From Litoreibacter ponti (GTDB lineage: Bacteria > Pseudomonadota > Alphaproteobacteria > Rhodobacterales > Rhodobacteraceae), in the NCBI RefSeq assembly GCF_003054285.1, contig NZ_QBKS01000001.1, forward strand, positions 1,922,001-1,986,000: 64,000 nucleotides of DNA, given 5' to 3'. The notes below the pieces were generated by a model. It saw nothing but the letters and a program-made list of their open reading frames with translations, was not told the origin of the DNA and ran no database searches. Each line of letters opens with the position of its first letter. Positions within the stretch are counted from its first letter, which is position 1. Of the stretch, positions 8,652 to 16,783 are shown piece after piece. The translations under genes and the position numbers were made by a program.

Positions 8652-9142
8652 CGCGCCAGCTTCCCCGCCTTCTTGATCAACATTGCCCGCTTAGTGCGGC
8701 TCAGGTGGTCGAAATACATCTTGCCTGCCAGATGGTCGATCTGGTGCTGCACGCTCGTGGCCCAGAGGCCCACGAAGTCACGCTCTTCCATCTCGCCGCT
8801 CTCATTCAAGAACCGCACCGTCACCGCCCGCGGGCGCGAGATCACTGCGGAGACGCCGGGCAGGTTTGGCGAGGCCTCGTCATGTTCGCGCAGCTGCGCG
8901 CTGGCATGGAGTATTTCGGGGTTGGCCATCAGCACCGCCTTGCCGCGCTCCTGGCTGGCATCGACGACGGCGAGGCGGCGCATGACGCCGATCTGCACGG
9001 CGGCAAGGCCCACGCCGGGCATCGCCTCCATCGTCTCGACCATGTCGGCCCAGATAGCGCGCACCTCGTCATCCACTGCGTCGACGTTAGCCGCCACGGT
9101 TTTCAGCCGCGCATCGGGCCACATCACGAAGGGGCGCTTCAT
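8648..9142 (-). CDS. Peptide deformylase-like protein lacking catalytic residues
   Basis: 164 residues with a full-length deformylase fold. Motif I is intact ('GVGLAAVQ', 43-50). Motif II, EGCLS in active enzymes, reads 'EASPNLP' here, so the metal-ligand Cys is replaced by Ser (about 91). Motif III HExxH reads H133-Q-I-D-H137, so the catalytic Glu is Gln. Both His ligands remain. A deformylase without its Cys ligand and Glu should not hydrolyse formyl-Met. A binding, scaffolding or regulatory role is possible. The frame is intact and overlaps both neighbours by 4 bases. Confidence 0.9.
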   Translation of the reverse strand: MKRPFVMWPDARLKTVAANVDAVDDEVRAIWADMVETMEAMPGVGLAAVQIGVMRRLAVVDASQERGKAVLMANPEILHASAQLREHDEASPNLPGVSAVISRPRAVTVRFLNESGEMEERDFVGLWATSVQHQIDHLAGKMYFDHLSRTKRAMLIKKAGKLAR

Positions 9143-9594
9143 GCGGCGGCCTCGTGATCAAGGATCAGGATGCCGTCGAGATGGTCGTTCTCGTGGCAGA
9201 TGCAGGCGGCCTCGAACCCGTCGAACGCGCCACGCCGCTGCATGCCGGTCTCGTCGAGCCACATCACCTCGACCCGAGCGGGGCGCGCGACGCGGCGGGG
9301 CGTGTCTGGGATCGACAGGCAGCCTTCCTCGTTGACTTGCAACTCGGTCGAGCGCGACAGGATTTCGGGGTTGATCATCACCACGGGCGTCTTGTCGCCC
9401 GTCTTCCAACCCGCATCCATCACGAAGACCCGCTTCAACACGCCGACCTGCGGCGCGGCCAGACCGCGGCCCGGGGCGGCATACATCGTCTCGAACATAT
9501 CGGCGATCAGGTCCGCAACCTCGGCCACGTCCAAGACTGGCGTGCACATCTCGCCAAGCCCCGGGTCGGGGTACATCACGATGGGGCGGATCAC
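9139..9594 (-). CDS. def: Peptide deformylase, second copy
   Basis: 151 residues. Motifs are 'GRGLAAPQ' (43-50), 'EEGCLSIP' with the metal-ligand C92, and 'CHENDH' (H134, E135, H138), so all catalytic and metal ligands are present. It is shorter at the C-terminus than the upstream copy (ends 'LDHEAAA', without a C-terminal helix). Middle gene of the def-def-def-fmt run; its stop overlaps the start of the degenerate copy. Confidence 0.93.
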   Translation of the reverse strand: MIRPIVMYPDPGLGEMCTPVLDVAEVADLIADMFETMYAAPGRGLAAPQVGVLKRVFVMDAGWKTGDKTPVVMINPEILSRSTELQVNEEGCLSIPDTPRRVARPARVEVMWLDETGMQRRGAFDGFEAACICHENDHLDGILILDHEAAA

Positions 9595-9606
9595 GGCGCG
9601 ATCCCG

Positions 9607-10125
9607 TCAGGCCCGCGCCATCTCGCGCTTCAGCTTGACCATCTTGCGGGTGATCATCTGCCGCTTGAGGGGGCGCAGGTAGTCGATGAAGAGCTTGCCG
9701 TCGAGATGGTCGATCTCGTGTTGCACGCAGGTGGCCCAGAGCCCGTCGAAGGTCTCTTCCACCGCGTTGCCGTCGCGGTCCATCCAGGCGACGGTGACCT
9801 CTTTCGGGCGGGTCACATCCGCATATTGGTCGGGGATCGACAGGCAGCCTTCTTCGTAGACATTCGTCTCGTCGGAGGTCGCGATCACTTCGGGGTTGAA
9901 CATGACCAGCGGGCGCGGGGTCTCACCCTCTTTCTTGACGCAGTCCAGCACGATCAGCCGGTCGAGCACGCCGACCTGCGGCGCGGCCAGCCCGATGCCC
10001 GGCGCGTCATACATCGTCTCGAGCATGTCGTCGGCCAGCGCGCGCAGCGCGTCGGAGATATCCGCGACAGGCGCTGCGACCTTCTTGAGGCGCGGGTCGG
10101 GGTGGATCAGAATGCTGCGTTTCAT
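9607..10125 (-). CDS. def: Peptide deformylase, principal copy
   Basis: 172 residues from 'MKRSILIHPDPRLKK'. Removes the N-formyl group from nascent proteins. All three motifs are canonical: 'GIGLAAPQ' (43-50), 'EEGCLSIP' (C94) and 'QHEIDH' (H136, E137, H140). A basic C-terminal helix ('KRQMITRKMVKLKREM') fits ribosome binding. I chose the ATG at 10125 because the 12 upstream residues to 10161 are not family-like. It heads the deformylase-fmt operon. Confidence 0.96.
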   Translation of the reverse strand: MKRSILIHPDPRLKKVAAPVADISDALRALADDMLETMYDAPGIGLAAPQVGVLDRLIVLDCVKKEGETPRPLVMFNPEVIATSDETNVYEEGCLSIPDQYADVTRPKEVTVAWMDRDGNAVEETFDGLWATCVQHEIDHLDGKLFIDYLRPLKRQMITRKMVKLKREMARA

Positions 10126-10173
10126 GGGGCTTGAGATAGCCGCTCGTCGCTGATCGGACAAGGGTTAGAAAAA

Positions 10174-10189
10174 GTAACCTTGACGTTAC
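10174..10189. promoter_or_regulatory. Operator-like palindrome 1 (gtaac-N6-gttac)
   Basis: gtaac, six bases, gttac, upstream of the membrane protein/XRE pair. The second copy is at 10206-10221. The centres are 32 bp apart, about three helical turns, so two bound dimers would sit on the same face. A third half-site, gttac, lies at 10191-10195. Confidence 0.6.
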
Positions 10190-10205
10190 AGTTACTTAGA
10201 TGTAG

Positions 10206-10221
10206 GTAACCCATGGGTTAC
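10206..10221. promoter_or_regulatory. Operator-like palindrome 2 (gtaac-N6-gttac)
   Basis: Same arms and same 6-base spacer as the copy at 10174. Here the palindrome is perfect over 18 bp (ggtaacccatgggttacc, 10205-10222) and ends 28 bases before the membrane-protein ATG. It is probably bound by the XRE regulator encoded downstream (inference). Confidence 0.65.
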
Positions 10222-10249
10222 CCTTCCATCCGATGAGAGGAGCACTGCA

Positions 10250-10657
10250 ATGTCCGACAATCCAATCTCCCGAATCCGCTTCTGGGGCAACGCCGCGCTG
10301 GTCGCGGTCGTCCTTGCGGCGATGGCGGCGCTTGCGCTGCAAGGCCGCGAGATCTGGGGCGGCTGGGAATACGTGATCGGCGCCGTGGCTTTGGGCTATG
10401 TGGCGCTGAGCTTGGCTAGCTATGTCATCTTCCCCGATCAGGCCAAGGCCGCCTGGGACGAGCAGGTGCAAGACACCCACCGCGCCAGCCTCGCCTTTGG
10501 CTACTGGGCGGCCCTTGGGGTCTTTCTGATCCTGCTGGGCTTGGTGGTGACCGGGCGCGTCAGCTCGGCCCAGGCCTTCTACCTGATGGCTCCGGTTCTG
10601 GGCGCGGCCCCTGCCCTGTGGTTCACCATCGCTGCCCTGCGGGGGCGCGCGGGATGA
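10250..10657 (+). CDS. Four-helix membrane protein paired with an XRE regulator
   Basis: 135 residues, four predicted membrane helices (about 12-30, 40-60, 80-100 and 106-128), no recognised catalytic motif. ATG 10250 follows 'gagaggag'. The stop overlaps the start of the XRE gene (ATGA at 10654). Small membrane protein plus Cro/CI-type regulator pairs are common in bacteria; their function is mostly unknown. I do not recognise the family. Confidence 0.75.
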   Translation: MSDNPISRIRFWGNAALVAVVLAAMAALALQGREIWGGWEYVIGAVALGYVALSLASYVIFPDQAKAAWDEQVQDTHRASLAFGYWAALGVFLILLGLVVTGRVSSAQAFYLMAPVLGAAPALWFTIAALRGRAG

Positions 10658-10890
10658 GCGACGAGCTGATCGTGTTCCTGCGCACCCACCGCAAGCAGGC
10701 CGGGCTGACCCAGAAGGAACTGGCAGCGGCGATCTCTGTGTCGCGCAAGACGATCAACACGATCGAGAACGGGGTCTTCGTGCCCTCGACCATCCTGTCG
10801 CTGCGGCTGGCCCATGTGCTGGGGGTCGAGGTGGCCCAGCTATTCGCCCTTGCAGACCCGCCGGAATCGCTAGATTTATCGTCCGACTGA
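10654..10890 (+). CDS. Small XRE (Cro/CI) family transcriptional regulator
   Basis: 78 residues, a single helix-turn-helix: 'LIVFLRTHRKQAGLTQKELAAAISVSRKTINTIENG' with the recognition helix around residues 27-37. No extra effector domain. It is translationally coupled to the membrane protein upstream. The two gtaac-N6-gttac palindromes before that gene are the likely autoregulatory operators. It resembles YozG-type regulators in size and composition. Confidence 0.88.
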   Translation: MSDELIVFLRTHRKQAGLTQKELAAAISVSRKTINTIENGVFVPSTILSLRLAHVLGVEVAQLFALADPPESLDLSSD

Positions 10891-10906
10891 TCAGGAGAGC
10901 GACCCC

Positions 10907-12076
10907 ATGAGCTTCGACACCCCCATCGACCGCCGCGGCACCCATTGCATGAAATGGGACGCCATGGAGCAGCTCTACGGGGTCTCCCCCAAAGAGGGGC
11001 TGTCCATGTGGGTGGCGGACATGGAGTTCCAGCCGCCGCAATGCGTGCAGGACGCGGTGCAGGCCATGCATGACCACGGGGTCTACGGCTATTTCGGCGA
11101 TGACAGCCGCTACCGCGCCGCGATCCAGTGGTGGATGGAGACCCGCCACAACTGGCAGGTCGAGGCCGACCACATCTTCACCACCCACGGCCTCGTCAAC
11201 GGCACGGCCATGTGCATCGACGCCTTCACCGCGCCCGGCGACGGGGTGGTGCTGTTCACCCCGGTCTACCACGCCTTCGCGAAGGTCATCAAAGCCGCCG
11301 GTCGTCAGGTCGTCGAATGCGAGATGGTGCAGACGGACGGTCGCTACGAGATGGATTTCGAGGCCTATGACGCCCAGATGACCGGCTCGGAGACGATGGT
11401 CATCCTGTGCTCACCGCACAACCCCGGCGGGCGGGTCTGGTCGAAGGGCGAACTGCAGGCCGTTGCGGCCTTCGCCAAGCGCCACGATCTGATCCTGGTC
11501 TCCGACGAGATCCACCACGATCTGGTCTTCCCCGGCCACACCCACACACCGATGGCCAGCATCACCGGGATCGAGGACCGGCTGGTGATGATGACGGCCA
11601 CGACCAAGACCTTCAACATCGCGGGCAGCCATTCGGGCAATGTGATCATCGCCGACGACGCGTTGCGCGCACGGTTCGCGGCGCGCATGGCGGCCCTGGG
11701 CCTGAGCCCGAACTCGTTTGGGCTGTTCATGGCAACGGCCGCCTATACGCCCGAAGGCGCGGCCTGGGTTGACGAGTTGGTCGCGTATCTCGACGGCAAC
11801 CGCAAGCTGTTCGATGCGGGCATCAACGCGATCCCCGGCCTGTCCTCGATGAACCTTGAGAGCACCTATCTGGCTTGGGTCGATTTCGACGGCACCGGCA
11901 TGGCGCGGGAGGAATTCACCCGCCGAGTCGAGCAGACCGCCCAGATCGCCGCAAACCACGGGCCGACCTTCGGCAAGGGCGGCGAGAGCTTCCTGCGCTT
12001 CAACATCGCCGCCCCCCGCGCGATGATCGAGGACGCGGTGGAGCGGATGCAGAAGGCCTTTGCTGACCTGCAATAG
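10907..12076 (+). CDS. PatB/MalY family PLP-dependent C-S lyase / aminotransferase
   Basis: 389 residues, fold-type I PLP enzyme of the MalY/PatB group (cystathionine beta-lyase activity is usual). The start shows 'RRGTHCMKWD', the group's N-terminal signature. The PLP lysine is K234 in 'TTKTFNIAG', with N172 ('SPHNPGGRVW') and D200 ('VSDEIHHDLVF'). It follows the XRE gene by 16 bases and may be cotranscribed with it. The exact substrate cannot be read from the sequence. Confidence 0.92.
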   Translation: MSFDTPIDRRGTHCMKWDAMEQLYGVSPKEGLSMWVADMEFQPPQCVQDAVQAMHDHGVYGYFGDDSRYRAAIQWWMETRHNWQVEADHIFTTHGLVNGTAMCIDAFTAPGDGVVLFTPVYHAFAKVIKAAGRQVVECEMVQTDGRYEMDFEAYDAQMTGSETMVILCSPHNPGGRVWSKGELQAVAAFAKRHDLILVSDEIHHDLVFPGHTHTPMASITGIEDRLVMMTATTKTFNIAGSHSGNVIIADDALRARFAARMAALGLSPNSFGLFMATAAYTPEGAAWVDELVAYLDGNRKLFDAGINAIPGLSSMNLESTYLAWVDFDGTGMAREEFTRRVEQTAQIAANHGPTFGKGGESFLRFNIAAPRAMIEDAVERMQKAFADLQ

Positions 12077-12218
12077 GCGCCGCGGCATGCCCCTTGTCAG
12101 TCACCGGCAGTCAGTCCAGACCACAGTGTTTACTTCGCCTGCGCCCAAGAGCGGGCGTCAATAAACTTCGCGCGCAGTGTCCGCGGTGCGGATAACCTTG
12201 CCTTTCTCCGCATCCCGC

Positions 12219-12704
12219 TTACGGCTTGGCCACCATTGGCAAGATGAACCCCCACCGCGTTTTCTGAGGTGACCCGGACACTTTGAAACCAAGCTTTTTA
12301 TAGACGGCTATGGCTCGTGCGTTTTCTGGATGTGGATCAGTCGCGATCACAGGTGCTCCGTCAAAAAAGAGGGCATCCATTCTTGTTCTGATGAACGCTG
12401 ATCCGTGCCCGATACCTACCCATTCGGGGTCTCCGATGTATTGGTCAATTCCTCGCGCCCCCTTGGGAAGACCGGCGAAGTGGTGATCATCCCAACCATG
12501 AACAGCGTAGTCTTGCATGAACCCAAATGGGCGCCCAGCAAATGAAACAATCCAGCGTGCTACCCGAGTGTCAGCCAAACCCTCCTCACCAATTGGTTCA
12601 TCTGAATCCCACCATTCGCTGACATGAGGGTTCGATTGCCATGCCTTGAGCAAATCAAGATCATCCAGATTTGCTTGGCGAAAACTGTAGTGATTGGTTA
12701 CCAT
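12219..12704 (-). CDS. GNAT acetyltransferase of the AAC(6')-like group
   Basis: 161 residues. It resembles the aminoglycoside 6'-acetyltransferase branch of GNAT by 'RQANLDDLDLLKAWQSNPHVSEWW', 'GIDQYIGDPEWVGIGHGSAFIR' (acetyl-CoA loop, usually GKGLG) and 'IATDPHPENARAIAVYKKLGF'. Chromosomal relatives often have other substrates, so resistance is not claimed. Base composition is visibly lower in GC than the surrounding genes (about half GC by eye), which suggests recent transfer. It stands alone between patB and the large permease gene. Confidence 0.82.
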   Translation of the reverse strand: MVTNHYSFRQANLDDLDLLKAWQSNPHVSEWWDSDEPIGEEGLADTRVARWIVSFAGRPFGFMQDYAVHGWDDHHFAGLPKGARGIDQYIGDPEWVGIGHGSAFIRTRMDALFFDGAPVIATDPHPENARAIAVYKKLGFKVSGSPQKTRWGFILPMVAKP

Positions 12705-12769
12705 CTTTTGATCAGTAAGGCAGATTGTGTGCCAGTTGGTAGTGGCTCAAGGCACAACATTGCGGGACG

Positions 12770-15277
12770 CTATTCCCGCGCGCGCAGGACCTGCGCCGGG
12801 CGCGCCGCAAGGGGCCGCCATGCGAACATCAGGCCGGTCAGCACGGTCGCAGCGATGCCGCCCGCGATGATGCCAAGCGCCGAGGGCAACGCGACGGAGA
12901 ACTCCGTCTCCATCACGAAAACCGATACGCCCCAACCGGCGGCGATGCCCGCCGCCAACGCAATCACGCCCGCGGTCAGGCCCAGCAAAGCGGAGCGCAG
13001 GGCGAAATTGGCGAGGATATGCGCGCGGCTGGCGCCGAGGCTTTTGAGCACCGCGCCCTCGTAGACCCGGGCGCGCTCGCCCGTGGCCGCGGTGCCGATC
13101 AGGACGATGCCGCCTGTGACCAAGGTGGCCAACGCGCCATAGGTGATCGCGGCGGCGATGCCCTGCAGCACCTCTGAGACGCGCGCGATGGCGTCGCGGA
13201 CCCGGATCGCGGTGACGTTGGGATAGGCCTTCGCCATGTCGCGCAGCAGCGCGCCCTCGTCTTCCGGCGTAGAATAGACCGTGGCGATGTGGGTGTGCGG
13301 CGCGCCCTGCAAGGCGGCGGGGTTCATCGACATGATGAAACCGATGCCGCCGGTGCCAAAATTCACCTCGCGGAAGCTGGTGATCTCGGCCGTGATGTCG
13401 CGGCCGAGGATGTTGACGGTGAGCGTATCGCCAAGCTTGAGGCCCATCTCTTCGGCCTCTTCGGCGGCGAAACTGATCTGAGGCGGGCCGGTATAGTCCT
13501 CGGGCCACCACGCGCCTGCGGTGATCTCGGCGCGGTCGGGCGGGGTGGCGGCATAGGTGATACCGCGGTCGCCCTGCAGCACCCAGTGATCGCCTGCAAC
13601 ATCCGCGGCACGCGCGCCATTGATGCCGGTAATGACCCCGCGCAGCATCGGGGCGGTGTCGATCTCTGACACGCTCTCGCGCGCGCTGAGCTGTGCGGTC
13701 AGGGGCTCAAGCTGGTCGGGCTGGATGTCGACCACGAAGTAGGATGGGGCGACCTCTGGCAGGTCGGTGGTGATGGCGTTGCGCAGATTCCAGTCGATCT
13801 GGCCAACGGCGGCCAGCACTGACAGGCCGAGGCCGAGGGAGACGACGACCGATTGCGCCTCCCGCCCCGGCCCGCCAACCGCGCCCAAAGCTGCGCGCAG
13901 GGTGTGGGCGCGGCGCAGCGGTTTCAGGCGCGCGAGCTTGCGCGACAGGTGACGGATGCCGAGGGCGGCGAGCAGCAGCAGGACGAAGGCGGCCAGTATG
14001 CCGCCGGAGGCCCATAGGGTCAGAGTGACCAGCCCGGACAGCCATGCGGCGGTGCCAACTAACGCGGCGAGCAGGGCTGCGCAGGCGATGATCCAGACCG
14101 GGCGCGGCCAGCCGGAGACGCCCGCGCGCGCCTCGCGGAACAGCGCCGCCGCGCGGATGTCCTGGGCTTGGGCCAGCGGCCAGAGGGTGAAGAGCCCTGC
14201 AGCCAGCGCGCCGTAAAGCGCGGCCTCGACCAGCGGCAGGGGGCGGAAGGCGAAGTCGACGGGCACGGGCAAGCGCGCCTCAATGATTGGGGCGAAAAGC
14301 AGCGGCGCGATGGCCCCGAGCGCGAGGCCAAGCGCGATGCCGATGGCGGCCAGCACACCGATTTGCATCAGGTAGACCTTGAACACCGTCGCCCCGGACG
14401 CGCCAAGAGTGCGCAGGGTGGCAATCACCGCGGTCTTCTCGGACAGGTAAGCGCGAACTGCCGCCGAGACGCCGACGCCGCCCACGGCGAGGCCGGTCAG
14501 ACCGACGAGCACCAGGAAGGCGGACAGCCGTTCGACAAATTCCGAGATGCCCGGCGCGCCATTGCGGCGGTCGCGCCAGCGGTAGCCGGTGCCGTCAAGC
14601 ACCTCGCGCGCCTCTGCCTCCATCGCGGTCACGTCGCGGTCCGTGCGGATGCGGTATTCGGTCTCGAACAGGGTGCCGGGGGTGACGAGGCCGCTGTCTT
14701 TCAACGCCTCGGACGCCACGACCGTCGGTGGGCCAAGCGAGAAGCCCCCGCCCGCGGTATCGGGCAAGCGGTCGAGGGAGGCGGTCACGAGAAACTCGGT
14801 CTGGCCCAGTTTGACCAGATCGCCGACCTTGAGGCCGAGACGGTCGAGCAGGACAGGGTCAACCAGCGCGCCGGGCGTTGTCCCGTCGCCCTGCAACGCC
14901 TCGGCAATCGGGATATCGGGGGTCAGGCGGGCCTGACCGTAGAGCGGATACAGGCCATCAACGCCTTTCACCTGCGTCAGCGCGCGCTCGTCGCCGGTGA
15001 CCAGCATGGAGCGGAAATCGACGATCTCGGACACCTCGCCCTGGGCGTCGAGCCAGGCGCGTTCCTCGTCCGTCGCATAGCGGTAGGTCAGCTGCACCTC
15101 GGCGTCGCCGCCAAGGATGACTGCGCCCTGCTCGGACAGCCCCGCCTCGATCGCGCTGCGCACCGTGCCGATGGCGGCGATGGCCGCGACGCCAAGGGCC
15201 AGACAGGCGAGGAAGACCCGGAAGCCCTTGAGCCCGCCGCGCAGCTCACGCCGGGCGATGCGCCAAGACAGGCTCAT
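12770..15277 (-). CDS. ABC transporter permease, FtsX/MacB-like (YbbP type)
   Basis: 835 residues. N-terminal helix ('RVFLACLALGVAAIAAIG', about 20-38), a large periplasmic domain, then a set of three helices (about 255-380), two more (about 395-440), and a second FtsX-type triple near the C-terminus. This duplicated FtsX layout is that of YbbP, which with YbbA and the TesA-like esterase forms a conserved trio of uncertain function (possibly lipid or lipoprotein export). Its start overlaps the ATPase stop by 4 bases. Confidence 0.9.
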   Translation of the reverse strand: MSLSWRIARRELRGGLKGFRVFLACLALGVAAIAAIGTVRSAIEAGLSEQGAVILGGDAEVQLTYRYATDEERAWLDAQGEVSEIVDFRSMLVTGDERALTQVKGVDGLYPLYGQARLTPDIPIAEALQGDGTTPGALVDPVLLDRLGLKVGDLVKLGQTEFLVTASLDRLPDTAGGGFSLGPPTVVASEALKDSGLVTPGTLFETEYRIRTDRDVTAMEAEAREVLDGTGYRWRDRRNGAPGISEFVERLSAFLVLVGLTGLAVGGVGVSAAVRAYLSEKTAVIATLRTLGASGATVFKVYLMQIGVLAAIGIALGLALGAIAPLLFAPIIEARLPVPVDFAFRPLPLVEAALYGALAAGLFTLWPLAQAQDIRAAALFREARAGVSGWPRPVWIIACAALLAALVGTAAWLSGLVTLTLWASGGILAAFVLLLLAALGIRHLSRKLARLKPLRRAHTLRAALGAVGGPGREAQSVVVSLGLGLSVLAAVGQIDWNLRNAITTDLPEVAPSYFVVDIQPDQLEPLTAQLSARESVSEIDTAPMLRGVITGINGARAADVAGDHWVLQGDRGITYAATPPDRAEITAGAWWPEDYTGPPQISFAAEEAEEMGLKLGDTLTVNILGRDITAEITSFREVNFGTGGIGFIMSMNPAALQGAPHTHIATVYSTPEDEGALLRDMAKAYPNVTAIRVRDAIARVSEVLQGIAAAITYGALATLVTGGIVLIGTAATGERARVYEGAVLKSLGASRAHILANFALRSALLGLTAGVIALAAGIAAGWGVSVFVMETEFSVALPSALGIIAGGIAATVLTGLMFAWRPLAARPAQVLRARE

Positions 15278-15963
15278 TGCGCGGCCACGGCCAGTTCGTC
15301 GGACAGGACCTGCCCGTCGCGCAGCTGCACGACACGATCGCAGCGCGCGGCAAGCTCCGGCGCGTGGGTGACCAAGATCAAGGTCGCGCCGTGGCGGTCA
15401 CGCAGATCGAAGAGCAGGTCCATGACCATCTCGCCGGTGGCGGCGTCCAGATTGCCCGTCGGCTCGTCGGCCAGAAGGATCGCGGGGCGGCCTACGACGG
15501 CGCGGGCAAGCGCCACGCGCTGCTGCTCCCCGCCCGACATCTGGGATGGGTAGTGATCGCCGCGCGCGCCAAGGCCCACGGCAGCCAGCTCTGCCTCGGC
15601 GCGGGAAAACGCATCCTCCGCGCCCGCCAGTTCCAGTGGCAGGGCGACATTTTCCAAGGCGGTCATCGTCGGAATTAGGTGGAAGGATTGGAAGACGACC
15701 CCCATATGATCCCTGCGGAAGCGGGCCAGCGCATCCTCGCCCAAGGGCGTCAGATCCTGGTCCAAGACCGTAACCTGCCCCGATGTGGCGCGCTCGAGCC
15801 CGCCCATCACCATGAGGAGAGACGACTTGCCCGACCCCGACGCCCCCGTCAGCCCGACGCTTTCGCCCGCCTCGATGTTCAGCGAGATGCCCTTGAGGAT
15901 GTCGACCACCCCGGCATTGCCATCGAGCGACAGGTGGAGTTCTTTGAGGGTCAGCACAGGCAT
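15274..15963 (-). CDS. ABC transporter ATP-binding protein (YbbA type)
   Basis: 229 residues from ATG 15963, behind 'aaggagcccgcg'. Walker A 'GASGSGKSS' (40-48), Q-loop at Q92, signature 'SGGEQ' (about 143-147) and Walker B 'ILLADEP' (162-168) are all present. 'DEPTGNLD' is typical of the MacB/LolD/FtsE subfamily. It powers the permease encoded directly downstream and is divergent from the esterase gene, the arrangement of ybbAP-tesA in other bacteria. Confidence 0.93.
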   Translation of the reverse strand: MPVLTLKELHLSLDGNAGVVDILKGISLNIEAGESVGLTGASGSGKSSLLMVMGGLERATSGQVTVLDQDLTPLGEDALARFRRDHMGVVFQSFHLIPTMTALENVALPLELAGAEDAFSRAEAELAAVGLGARGDHYPSQMSGGEQQRVALARAVVGRPAILLADEPTGNLDAATGEMVMDLLFDLRDRHGATLILVTHAPELAARCDRVVQLRDGQVLSDELAVAAQ

Positions 15964-16003
15964 CGCGGGCTCCTTGGTGGGTGCCTTTGTAGATAAGTCC
16001 CTT

Positions 16004-16627
16004 GTGATAGTGCGCAACCTCGCAATCGGTTCACTTTTAGCGATGCCCGCGCTGGCCGAGCCGGTCACGATCGCGGCATTGGGTGACAGCCTGACCCAAG
16101 GCTACGGATTGCCGGCCGAAGACGGCTTCGTGCCGCAAATGGAGGCGTGGCTGCGCGCGCAGGGCGCGGATGTGGAGATGATCAATGCGGGCGTCTCGGG
16201 CGATACGACGGCGGGCGGCCTGTCACGCATCGACTGGACCCTGACGCCGGACGTGGACGCGGTGATCGTCGCCTTGGGTGGCAATGACGTGTTGCGCGGG
16301 CTCGCGCCGGAGCAGGCGCGCAGCAATTTGGCGGGCATCCTGGAGAAAGTGGACCGCCCGGTGCTGCTGGTGGGCATCGACGCGCCGTCGAATTACGGGT
16401 CCGACTACGAAGTTGCCTTCGAGGGGCTCTACCCGGAGTTGGCGCAAGAGCATGGCGCGCTGCTGTTCCCGAACTTCCTCGCCGGTTTGACCGAGCTGGG
16501 CGATCTGGAGCTGGTGCTGCGCGAGCATATGCAAGGCGACGGCATTCACCCGGACGCCTCCGGCGTGCAGCTGATTGTCGAGGCGATGGGGCCGAAGGTG
16601 CTGGAACTGGTCGCGCAAGCGCAATAG
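16004..16627 (+). CDS. Periplasmic SGNH-family esterase (TesA-like arylesterase)
   Basis: About 207 residues. The GTG at 16004 (or the next in-frame GTG at 16010) starts a short signal peptide ending '...LLAMPALA'. No ATG with a good ribosome site is available, so the start is uncertain. SGNH blocks are clear: 'ALGDSLTQGYG' (catalytic Ser), 'INAGVSGDTT' (Gly), 'ALGGNDVLRG' (Asn) and 'DGIHPDASG' (Asp/His). It is a lysophospholipase/thioesterase-type hydrolase, divergent from ybbA-like and ybbP-like genes. Confidence 0.88.
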   Translation: MIVRNLAIGSLLAMPALAEPVTIAALGDSLTQGYGLPAEDGFVPQMEAWLRAQGADVEMINAGVSGDTTAGGLSRIDWTLTPDVDAVIVALGGNDVLRGLAPEQARSNLAGILEKVDRPVLLVGIDAPSNYGSDYEVAFEGLYPELAQEHGALLFPNFLAGLTELGDLELVLREHMQGDGIHPDASGVQLIVEAMGPKVLELVAQAQ

Positions 16628-16783
16628 CGCGGATTGGCCGAATTAGGTCCGAGGACAGTTCTGTGGTAGACTTGGGGTTCATTCCAAGACTGCCTTTTCT
16701 GCTCAACCTATATTTGGTGACCCTATGTTTTATTCAGTTTTGCGCCCGCCGTGCGGGCTCCGCCGCCCGTTTGCGAGGGCCTC

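Noticed and set aside
14168..15553. 461-codon + strand frame over the permease/ATPase genes
   Set aside because: It is antisense to two genes with full ABC motifs and shows only shadow composition.
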